From Margaritifera margaritifera (taxonomy: Eukaryota > Mollusca > Bivalvia > Unionida > Margaritiferidae), in NCBI GenBank assembly GCA_029931535.1, contig JAQPZY010001555.1, positions 620,001 to 684,000 of the forward strand: DNA of 64,000 nt, read 5' to 3'. Position 1 is the first letter of the stretch. Each line of letters starts with the position of its first letter. Below the pieces are notes generated by a model. It worked only from the letters and a program-made list of their open reading frames with translations, ran no database searches and was not told the origin of the DNA. Positions 41,301-54,000 of this stretch are shown piece after piece. A program made the translations under genes and the position numbers.

Positions 41301-44300
41301 TCCTTTAACCTGTCAAATAAGGCTATGGCACATTTGTTGACACTGGTATTGTAACAAAGTGGGAAATATTGTCATGGCAAAAATAACTCTCTATACAGTT
41401 CTTTATTACTCTGCTATTTGAAGGGAGTCTGTATTTGAAGGGGCTTTATCACTGCTATTTGAAGGGAGTACATATCAGTCTGCACTTGAAGGGGCTTCAT
41501 CACTGCTATTTGAAGGGAGTACATCTCAGTCTGTATTTGAAGGGGCTTTATCACTGCTATTTGAAGGGAGTACATATCAGTCTGTATTTGAAGGGGCTTT
41601 ATCACTGCTATTTGAAGGGAGTACATATCAGTCTGTATTTGAAGGGGCTTTATCACTGCTATTTGAAGGGAGTACAAATCAGTCTGCACTTGAAGGGGCT
41701 TTATCACTGCTATTTAAAGGGAGTACATATCAGTCTGCACTTGAAGGGGCTTCATCACTGCTATTTGAAGGGAGTACAAATCAGTCTGCACTTGAAGGGG
41801 CTTTATCACTGCTATTTAAAGGGAGTACATCTCAGTCTTCACTTGAAGGGGCTTTATCACTGCTATTTGAAGGGAGTACATCTCAGTCTGTATTTGAAGG
41901 GGCTTTATCACTGCTATTTGAAGGGAGTACATATCAGTCTGTACTTGAAGGGGTTTCATCAATGCTGTTTGAAGGGAGTACATCTCAGTCTGTATTTGAA
42001 GGGGCTTTATCACTGCTATTTAAAGGGAGTACATATCAGTCTGTATTTGAAGGGGCTTTATCACTGCTATTTGAAGGGAGTACATATCAGTCTGCACTTG
42101 AAGGGGCTTTATCACTGCTATTTGAAGGGAGTACATATCAGTCTGTACTTGAATGGGCTTTATCACTGCTATTTGAAGGGAGTACGTCTCAGTCTGCACT
42201 TGAAAGGGCTTTATCACTGCTATTTGAAGGGAGTACAAATCAGTCTGCACTTGAAGGGGCTTCATCACTGCTATTTGAAGGGTATACATATCAGTCTGCA
42301 CTTGAAGGGGCTTCATCAATGCTATTTGAAGGGAGTACATCTCAGTCTGCACTTGAAGGGGCTTCATCAATGCTATTTGAAGGGAGTACAAATCAGTCTG
42401 CACTTGAAGGGGCTTCATCAATGCTATTTGAAGGGAGTACATCTCAGTCTGCACTTGAAGGGGCTTTATCACTGCTATTTGAAGGGAGTACATCTCAGTC
42501 TGCACTTGAAGGGGCTTCATCACTGCTATTTGAAGGGAGTACATCTCAGTCTGCACTTGAAGGGGCTTTATCACTGCTATTTAAAGGGAGTACAAATCAG
42601 TCTGCACTTGAAGGGGCTTCATCAATGCTATTTGAAGGGAGTACATCTCAGTCTGCACTTAAAGGGGCTTCATCAATGCTATTTGAAGGGAGTACATCTC
42701 AGTCTGCACTTGAAGGGGCTTTATCACTGCTATTTGAAGGGATTACAAATCAGTCTGCACTTGAAGGGGCTTTATCACTGCTATTTAAGGGAGTACATCT
42801 CAGTCTGTATTTGAAAGGGCTTTATCACTGCTATTTAAGGGAGTACATCTCAGTCTGCACTTGAAGGGGCTTCATCACTGCTATTTGAAAGGAGTACAAA
42901 TCAGTCTGCACTTGAAGGGGCTTCATCACTGCTATTTAAGGGAGTACATCTCAGTCTGCACTTGAAGGGGCTTCATCACTGCTATTTGAAGGGAGTACAT
43001 ATTAGTCTGCACTTGAAGGGGCTTTATCACTGCTATTTGAAGGAAGTTGTTATCGCTCTGCTGTTTGAAGGGACTCCATCACTCAGGTATTTGAAGGGAC
43101 TCTATCATCCTGGTATCTTGAAGGGGTTCTTCATCACTCTGGTATTTGAAGGGACTCTGATACTTGAAAAGACTCTTTATCAGTATTGATGAAAGTCTTT
43201 CACATACTAGTAACAAAATAGTGATGAAAATTCTAATTGAAAATCAAATCCAAGCTTCTTAGCAGACAAAGTTTCAGACTCATTTAAAATCCTTACAGAA
43301 TAAAAATGAAATCAGTATCCCCAAAAGTTAGTTTCCAAGATAAAAATGAAAACAGATACTTATATTATCTGAATCTTCACTCAAACTAAAGTCAAGAGAC
43401 CAGTCAATTTAAATGATATGATTGGGAATATTTTACATTTTAAGCATGCAAGTAAAATAAATCATCTATACAATATATATGTCATTAGACTATACAAATT
43501 TCTAATTCATATATGAATACAAAGATTCTAAAACTGTGTTGTTACAGTTATTGAGTTTCAGATTTTTAAACATTTTGAGTTTTTCAATGTGGCAAATTTG
43601 GACCTTGCTCCTTGTCAATGTGGCAAATTTGGACCTTGCTCCTTGTCAGCATTTCATTCATCTAGGTATGGAGTTTCTATCTCATCTCAGCTTGGTTCAT
43701 CTTCCTTCCAAAATGCATCAAATGTATTGTCTATGCATCATAGACAGTGTCTGCCAGGATGTTCATTACAGCAAGAGAGTTGCTTCAACTCCTTGGCCTG
43801 CTCGATGCTTTGGTGTACTTGCTCTGTCTCAGTCGCTTTTACGTGTGTCCTCTGCAGATGGCACTTCTAGCACACTGGCGCCTGATTTCTGGTTGTTTAA
43901 ATCATGATCTTCACCACAATCAAACAATGCATGCTGCATTGACAAGACAGAGTGGCTAGCAGCAAGAATAAATTTGGAAAACCCCAAACTGGAATTCATA
44001 ATCTGTTCAGACACCAGTTTGTCCAGTTGGGGGGAACACTTGCTACTTTATTTCTCAATGGTCAGTGGCAAGTGGATGGCTCTTCACATCATTCTCTTGG
44101 AAATGAAGGTCTTTCTTCATGCCTCCTGTGCTTGGACAGTTTTGATCATGTCAGACAACTTGGTCGAGGTGAACTACCTCTTCAAACAAGGGGACACGAA
44201 ATCAACAGGGGTCAGTGTTATGGCATGCAAGTTACTCCATTGTCATGTCCAGTACCTTACATGCATACAAGTCAGACATTTCCTCGGCAGGCTCAGCGTC

Positions 44301-47300
44301 CTGGCCAATTCATTATCAAGGAGAGGCCAACTGCTTCATATGTAGTCCATTCATCCTTTTTGCTGCCAATGGATGCGAAACCTATTTGTGACAAGGTGGT
44401 ACAGAAAATTGTGCAACTTCATCTCTCCATTTCTGGACCCAGGGGCCTGGGCCATTTATGCCCAGTCAATAAGCTGGGAGGGGATGTGGGCCTATGTCTC
44501 CCCCCCCCCCCAGTGGTTTAATACCAAAACTACTCTGAAATAATCCAGAAGATAAGGGGCAAGGCTTGCAAAGTAGTTTGATTGTCCCTCTCTTATGGGA
44601 CAGATCCTGGGTCAGTGATCTGCTTGATTTCATGACAGATTTACTCAGGAAAATCACAGCAACCACCCTCCCAAGTTGCGTCAGCAGATGAGGTGGTCAG
44701 TATTTCATCCATGTCCAGATAAACTCCTCCTTCATACCTGGATCTTGCCAGGGATGCCTTGCATGAAAAGGGGTTCTGCACTTAAATCATATTGAGGATA
44801 TTGACAGCTAGAAGGCCCTCCACTTTGAAGGTGTGTGAGTGGTGCATTTTCACCGACTGGTTTCACATTAACAATGTAACACCACTCTTAGCCTCCATCC
44901 CCAAGTTAGCTGACTTCTTTTTTTTCTTCTCTGAGGATTAAAAGTTACTCCCTGTCATGATCAAGGGATACAATTCCATGATTTTAGACATGTTCAGACA
45001 TCATGGAAGAGATGGTACTGGTTGCAACAAGGATCTTTCTGACTTCTTGTCCAATTTTGACCCCTCCATGCCCCACTCACTCACCATGTTCCCCAAATGG
45101 AACCTCTCTAGGGTGTTGAATGGCTCAGGTTGCTAATGTTTGAGCCCCTGCCTTCAACCTCACTGAAGGAGTTAATACACAAGACTTGCTTCCTCATAGC
45201 ACTAGCTTCTGTGTGCAGGGTGTGAGCCGTATGCACTGTCCAGAGATCCGAACTACGTGCAGTTTCATTCCAACGCCTCAGTCGTACCAATTATACAACC
45301 AAGTTTTGTCTCTAAGAAGAGGTTACCATTCACAGGTTATCAGAAAATAACTATTTGCCCACTGTCCACAATCAACCAGCTGAGAGAGATGAAGGTACAG
45401 GACCTGTTTTCTGATGCACAAGGAGAATGCCTGTTAGAGTCTTTCCTACTGACAAAGATGGGAAAGCAATACCTGACCCCACAAGTGCTGACCTCGTGCC
45501 TAAAGTGGGTTATTAGCTTGGCATTCTCTGAATTCTTGCAGGATCAGGTATGACTCATGAAGATCTCAGCTTATGAAATACAAGCGATGTCCATAAGCCT
45601 GGCCTTCGAAGGTAATTTTTAAATTCAAGACACAGTGGAGTCAGTTGGCTGTCACATCCAGTCTACTTTCTCCAGCTTCTATTTATGACCATGCAAAGGA
45701 GAGAGCTGAATCTCATCGGGCCACTCCTAATGTTAATGTGATCGTGTAATGTATCAGATGGAGAAACAAAATTTTTTACTAAATTGTGTTTCATTGAGAA
45801 TACTTACCCGATCACTCTACTGTCAATCTCTCCCACCCATTCTCACAAATGTGAGCATCATGTTGTAGGTTTTACTAAGCCTAAACTGGTAAAGATCTGG
45901 GATACAGGTGGCCATCTAGCAGGGAGCAAGGGAGGTAATCTGTAGGAGTTGCTTCCCTTCATCTCAATGATTTATAGATGGAAAGATGTTTTTTCATCTT
46001 TCAGGGGGGCTCAATTTGGAGGTAGGGGAGGTTATTTTGTGTATGTTAATGTAATAGGTAAGTATTCTCGAAGAAACATACTTCACAAAAAAATTTCCTT
46101 TTTTGTTATACATGCCTTTAATAGTGAACACAAATACAGCACTCCCTTACTATAAAGCTAAACATTATAACATGGTTCCTGTTTTAAAGTAGAATGATCA
46201 TGCATGCCATTTTGTTATTCAGTTGTAGGATTATATGCATTTTGTACTTCATTTTAAGGTGGTTTTACTGTAAGATGCTATACTTTATGGCTTCCATGGA
46301 CAGCGCTATATTGAAGGAGTGCTGCATGCAGTTTAGAGCAATATTTGTTCTTTTTGCAACTTTTATGCTTATGTATAACATCTTGTATTTTTTTACAAGT
46401 TAGGTCAGATGAATGCAAGTTCCATGTGACTTTTGTTTCCTTGTTTCAGTTGTCTAAGTTTGAAAAGAACTTCATTGAAGCTCCACTGGTATGCATTGAT
46501 GGAAATATCTCACCAGATTCCATACAGTATGTCAGTGATCTGTGTGGACATAGCAAGGTACCTGGTATGTTGGGTTTTTTTCAAGGGACATTTTGAGAAC
46601 AGGCCATCCATAAAAAAACGTTTTTTGCTGTCCTTTGGCATGGACATCAAAATCACTGTGACTGACATTTTTTCCTTGATTCTCTTCAACTTTTTTGGCA
46701 TAATTGCTAATGTCACCTGCTTGAAATTTTTAAAAATCATCCAACAGGCAACAAAAAAACCTCTTTGACTACCCACTACTAAAACTTTTGGATTTGGAAA
46801 CAGAAAACCAAAATTTTTTTTTTAAAATTACCATAAATAATTATGATCATGGTGGTCATTTATCCTTTTCTAAAATGGTACTATATCTTTCAAATCTCTA
46901 TAGGAAAAAGTAAAAGTCAATAGTGGTGGTGGTTGAAGAATGAAGTTAATATTCCAAATATTTACAAGAAGAAGATATGAAATATTGAACACATTGGATC
47001 CCATTTTAATGAACCACAACAGTCCAGCCAGATATGTTCCTTCAAAACAGGGAGCTGCAGTAGCTCAGTTGGTAGAGCATTGGATTCATAATCCAAGGGT
47101 TGTCGGTTCAATACCTGACCAGGCCAGCCCGGGTCAGCTGCATTGGTGTGTCCTTGGGAAAGACACTTGGCTCCTATTTCCTCAGCATGATATAGCCAGT
47201 AATGTATTAAAAGTGCTGTTAAAACCAATAAAACAAACATCCTTCAGAACAACATTTGTACTACTGAATATACACCCATATAAGTTGGATCCAACTGCAA

Positions 47301-50300
47301 ACTACATAGACCCAGATCTGCAGTTGCAAAATGCATTGGCAGATCTGGGTTTATGCAGTTAGGAGTAATCAGTAAAACAAACAGCATAGACCCTGATCTA
47401 CTGGTGCAGTATGTGGCATCATGGATGAATATTTGGCAAGAATCCCATAGATTGCAATGTTATTTCAGGCATTTGTTATCATAAATTAGCACAAAAATTG
47501 ACTAGATAGCAATGTTATTTCAGGCATTTGTTATCATAAATTAGCACATAAATTGACTAGATAGCAATGTTATTTCAGGCATTTGTTATCATAAATTAGC
47601 ACAAAAATTGACTAGATAGCAATGTTATTTCAGGCATTTGTTATCATAAATTATTACCCAAATTTACTAGATAGCAATGTTATTTCAGGCATTTCTTATA
47701 AATTAGTACCAAAATTGACTAGATAGCAATGTTATTTCAGGCATTTGTTATCATAAATTAGCACAAAAATTGACTAGATAGCAATGTTATTTCAGGCATT
47801 TGTTATCATAAATTAGCACAAAAATTGACTAGATAGCAATGTTATTTCAGGCATTTGTTATCATAAATTATTACCCAAATTTACTAGATAGCAATGTTAT
47901 TTCAGGCATTTCTTATAAATTAGTACCAAAATTGACTAGATAGCAATGTTATTTCAGGCATTTGTTATCATAAATTAGCACAAAAATTGACTAGATAGCA
48001 ATGTTATTTCAGGCATTTGTTATCATAAATTAGCACAAAAATTGACTAGATAGCAATGTTATTTCAGGCATTTGTTATCATAAATTAGCACAAAAATTGA
48101 CTAGATAGCAATGTTATTTCAGGCATTTGTTATCATAAATTAGCACACAAATTGACTAGATAGCAATGTTATTTCAGGCATTTCTTATAAATTAGTACCA
48201 AAATTGACTAGATAGCAATGTTATTTCAGGCATTTCTTATAAATTAGCACCAAAATTTAAACTAGATAGCAATGTTATTTCAGGCATTTGTTATCATAAA
48301 TTAGTGCCAAAATTCAAATGTTTAAGAATATTTTCTTTGTAAATATTTGTAAATTAACAGTGTGTACAAAAATTTAAAAAATTCCCAGCTTGACCTTTTT
48401 ACTTGTAAACATTCCAAATTCCATTGACCTAGGGCGCCATTTTGAAAATGGTAGAAAAATCCCTTATAAATTCCTTTAGAGTTATTATTTGTACTGTGTT
48501 ATTTAATTCAATCTTTTTTGTGGATAATAAAAACAACCCCAACATTATCTCGGATATATTGACATTTTTCTACTTGAAAACAGTCATTGTAATTGATAGA
48601 GGACTTCTTAGTAGTCAAACCTGTCAATATCAACCACCCATGAGAAAAGGCCAAATTGGCCTTTGTACACAGGTGACCTCTTTATGCAGGTTCACCTTTC
48701 AGAGTTGGTTTTTGAACAAATACCATGCACTGAATACCATTATTGTTCTTCTTTTTCTTCTTCTTATTACATTATCAACAAATTTAGTATCATAAAATAC
48801 ATGTATATTTTGTTCTCTCCCAAACTTATATTCCGTACAAGATTACTTTATCCTGCTCACTTTAATCCATCCCATAAATTAAGTCAACACTGACTCTTAC
48901 AAAAAATGATCACTGTTTTGTGCACCAAGACTAAACACTAATTTCACTACTAATAAACAGGTTACATTTGACTATGAAACTGATGACTAACTCCTTGTTT
49001 AACCAACTTGTATAATTAGACTTTGAAACAGTAGTTCACCCTTCAAAAACAATAATTGGATTGACCAGTTGCTCACTTTGCCTAGATCAAAAGACAGTTG
49101 GTTTATATGTGAGAGGCAGGTGATGAATAGGGAATGAAAAGATGCCACATGTGATTATTGTTTGTAACACATGAACCAAAACTTCGCCTGCCTTTATAGA
49201 CAAGATTTTAAATACTGAATAAGCCAGACCCAAATGAAAAGAGATTTAACTTGAATCTCTCATCACAAACTTTTTTAATCGGAGATAGCTTTCATTCACA
49301 GGCCTATACATGAAGATATGTCAAATTAGCAGAAAAGGCAACTGAATTTATGTCCTGACAGCATGAATGCTTTTCCCACCATCCAGCAAATGAATTGCTT
49401 CAACCATCTTCCCTAATGATAAAAACTGTCTTGCTTTTGAAATTGGTCTATTGACTTCTTTGAGTTAGATTGACATTGTGACTGGAGTATGGTGAGTACA
49501 AGTGAGATAAGAAATATTTACACATCGATTCACATGATGTTCCTTTATTTAAACAATGTCTTTCTCATGAAGAAAAAGTTTAGTTTGTATACAATTAGCG
49601 GTCACTTTTGATACATTCTAGTGACCAGTTAAAGTAGTGAGAAATTAATTGGTTAGAAAACACCTGCCTGCTGACTGCAGAAAGTAAGTGACTATTATAT
49701 ACATGACTTTTATATAAGAATATTAGAATGACTAAGACCAAGTGACCGCTATGTAAAGATGACTATTTGGACAGGTTGTACTGTATGTGGTGAAAAATTC
49801 ATAAAAATGGACAGTGGATGGTAAATCATATTTGTCTTGATGTATATCATCTTTCTTCTTCAGTATTTTATGAACCAACAGACATCCACAAAGCAGAGAA
49901 GCCATTTTTGTCCTCAGCATATAAGAGTGTAACCTACACCTCCCCAAATTTTAGTGAGCTTAAGGTCATGTTTGGATTGATTTCTTCTGAAGAAATCCCT
50001 TCACAGATTCAAGGTAATTTCTTTTAAATTATCTCAGTATCAAAAGTTATGTTTTTTTATTTTATCAGACAAATAAATACCGGACTTAAACTTTCACATA
50101 GCATATTGTGTTCGATCTTGAATCTGAACGAATTTAGTCAAAGTATCAAGATGGGTCATATAAGAAATTCGTACAATGCGAAAGACAAGCTAACCATCAT
50201 TGCCTATGCAGAAACACATGGTAACAGAGCTGCTGGGAGGGAGTTTAATGTAGGAGAGTCTTCTGTTAGGGAGTAGAGATGAATGAAAGAAAGACTGAAG

Positions 50301-51039
50301 AAAATACCGAGAACAAAACAGGCAGACAGAGGGACAAGTGCAAAGTATCCGGACGTAGAGAGTGGAGTCCTTGAATGTGTCATGGATAGAAGAAGACATG
50401 GAATCTCAGTATCCACGACAGAGATTTGTTTTCAGGCAATATTGATTGCAAAACAGAAGAAAATAGACGACTACAAGGGGTCTGTGAGCTGGGCCTATGC
50501 ATTTTTACGATGGCACGACTTGCCATGCATCATCATCCATGCTTTCAAAAAGTGCTGCATCTCAAATAAAATAAATGGCACAGAGGATGACATCTTGTGT
50601 GAGGACAATGCTAAGTGTGAAGACCACTCAGAGAGCGAGGATGAAGATGAAGATGAAGGCTATTATGCAGCAACACCAGGAATGATGACAGATGAGGACA
50701 TACAGCGACTTGTCGAGAGTGAAGACGATGAAGAGGAAATTGAGGGATTTTGATGCAATAGATTGAACTCCATCAATTAGGCGAACATTTAAAGGGCCCT
50801 TTTAAGGGCCAACAATAAAATCAGAAAGATATAATTTCAATATTGCTACTTTTTTCATTCACTATCCAAAATGGCTGACTGTTGTCGCACTATGAAAATG
50901 GAGCGAAATAGTCACGATTTTGAAATGTATTATATGACATACGTGTTATATGGCAGAACTAAGTTTTTTCCACTCACTCTGGGTCGAAAATCGGGGTGCG
51001 CGTTATTCATCGGTGTGCGTTATACACAGCTAAATACAG

Positions 51040-51095
<56 letters not shown>

Positions 51096-54000
51096 TACAT
51101 ACATACATATATACACACATACATACATACATACATATATATATATATACATGCTTTTGAGGTCAGTATGAAGCTTTATGAACAATTAAACCTTGTATTG
51201 ACTGATGTGAAGCAGAGGTCAGTATGACAGGTTCATACTTGATAATGTATCAGACATTGTTGGAGGGGGGGGGGGAGACTTGAAAAGTGTGTTTTTAGGT
51301 TGCAAGAGTGGTCAGTGCACATGACCCAAAAAGTGACATCGTACAAGTTGTCTACTCATATAAGTCCTGTATTCTTGAAACTGAGTTAAAACTTGGACTT
51401 ATTATGTACAGGGTATCCTAGAACTTGGATTAATTATGTACAGGGTATCCTAGAATTTGGACTTATTATGTACAGGGTATCCTAGAACTTGGACTTATTA
51501 TGTACAGGGTATCCTAGAACTTGGATTCATTATGTACAGGGTATCCTAGAACTTGGACATATTATGTAAAGGGTATCCTAGAACTTGGACTTATTATGTA
51601 CAGGGTATCCTAGAACTTGGACTTATTATGTACAGGGTATCCTAGAACTTGGACTTATTATGTACAGGGTATCCTAGAACTTGGATTCATTATGTACAGG
51701 TTATCCTAGAACTTGGACTCATTATGTACAGGGTATCCTAGAACTTGGACTCATTATGTACAGGATATCCTAGAACTTGGACTTATTATGTATAAGGTAT
51801 CCTAGAACTTGGACTCATTATGTACAGGGTATCCTAGAACTTGGACTCATTATGTACAGGGTATCCTAGAACTTGGACATATTATGTAAAGGGTATCCTA
51901 GAACTTGGACTTATTATGTACAGGGTATCCTAGAACTTGGACTTATTATGTACAGGGTATCCTAGAACTTGGACTTATTATGTACAGGGTATCCTAGAAC
52001 TTGGATTCATTATGTACAGGTTATCCTAGAACTTGGACTCATTATGTACAGGGTATCCTAGAACTTGGACTCATTATGTACAGGATATCCTAGAACTTGG
52101 ACTTATTATGTATAAGGTATCCTAGAACTTGGACTCATTATGTACAGGGTATCCTAGAACTTGGACTCATTATGTACAGGGTATCCTAGAACTTGGACTT
52201 ATTATGTACAGGGTATCCTAGAACTTGGATTCATTATGTACAGGTTATCCTAGAACTTGGACTCATTATGTACAGGGTATCCTAGAACTTGGACTCATTA
52301 TGTACAGGGTATCCTAGAACTTGGACTTATTATGTACAGGGTATCCTAGAACTTGGACACATTATGTACAGGGTATCCTAGAACTTGGACTCATTATGTA
52401 CAGTGTATCCTAGAACTTGGACTTATTATGTACAGGGTATCCTAGAACTTGGACTTATTATGTACAGGGTATCCTAGAACTTGGACTTATTATGTACAGG
52501 GTATCCTAGAACTTGGACTTATTATGTACAGGGTATCCTAGAACTTGGACTCATTATGTACAGGGTATCCTAGAACTTCGACTTATTATGTACAGGGTAT
52601 CCTAGAACTTGGACTCCTTATGTATAGGGTATCCTAGAACTTGGATTCATTATGTACAGGGTATCCTAGAAAAGGCATACAAAACAAAGATAAAAGGCAA
52701 ACAAGGGTAAAATTCCAAAAATACAAAGTTAAATTATTTAATTAAAAACAAAATAAAAACATGCCTTTTTAAAACAATGTTCAAGACCTTCTGAGCTATA
52801 ACATCATGGAGACATTCCAGGGCAAAAAGGTCAAGATCAATGTCCCAAAGGTTTGACAGTCTGTAACTTTAAAATAAATCTTGAATAACAAAACTTTAAG
52901 ATTTTTTCTTGACTTGGCTTTCCGTACAAGAAAAACAAATTTCCGTAACATTGGTGCACCAGAAGTGTCCTATCTATTTTGGGACTTTTGAGCTTGAGCT
53001 TCTTTATGAAAAAATTTTGAGAATACGGGGCCTGAAGTACTGCTGCTGTCACATTATCAAACAGGAGATTTGAGTTTTCACTGTTTACCGTTGGATGTAC
53101 ATTATTCAAACTTTGTCATCAGACTATCATTATCATGCATACTCTCGTGTATAAGTCGGATACAACTGCAAACTCATAGATCCAAATCTTTCATCGCACA
53201 ATGCACCAACAGATCTGGGTCTATGCAGTTTGTTAGGATTAATAAGCAAAACAAAGAACATAGACCCTGATCTGCTGGTGCATTATGCGATGGCAGCTCA
53301 GGGTCTTTGTTGTTTGCAGTTGGACCTAACTTACAAGTAAGTATCAATGGTAGAAATAGTACTGTCTGACAGGATGGAGCATTAATAAAAAAACTATTTG
53401 TAAAATCCGGCCTGGATTTTAATAGCAAATTTAGCCGCTGTAGCTGAGTTGGTACAGCATCAACTCATAATCCAAGGGTCACAGATTGGATACCCTCACA
53501 GGAAGGCCCTGGTCTGCTGCCTGAATGTGTTTTTGGGAAAGGCACTTAGCTCCCATTTCCTTGCATTGATACAGCCAATAATCTGCTCAAAGTGTTGTTA
53601 AAAACCAACCAACCAACAAATTTAAAGCTGAACTTGTATCAAGAATTCAGCAATTTGACTGGATGAAATATGACTGATGTAAGTTTGAACAATTGTGTTT
53701 TTGAAGTCTAGATTAAAACTTTAGGACATAAGTACCACCTCATTATAATGCTTTCAGTGGGATCCATTGAGTACACTGCCTTAAAGTGAGATTGCCTTAT
53801 AATGAAGTTATAATGAAGTATATGATACAGTACTCCTCATTATAATGCTGTATATGGGAGTCATTGAGTATACTGTCTTATAGTGAGACATTCTTATAAT
53901 GAAGTATATGATACAGTACTCCCTCATTATAATGCTGTATATGGGAGTCATCGAGTATACTGTCTTATAGTGAGACATTCTTATAATGAAGTATATGATA

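Noticed and set aside
41435..42814. 459-codon ORF as a novel repetitive protein gene
   Set aside because: It is wholly inside a 51-bp tandem array, several other frames on both strands are equally open, and no start context or splice signals were seen.
46450..46557. Ending exon l at the GTACCT donor
   Set aside because: This breaks frame with exon m and loses the conserved VPVFYEPTD motif. The GTATGT donor 7 bp later fits both.
47051..47125. Functional tRNA-Met gene
   Set aside because: A and B boxes and a CAT anticodon arm are present, but the acceptor stem does not close and the sequence continues into a SINE body also seen at 53434.
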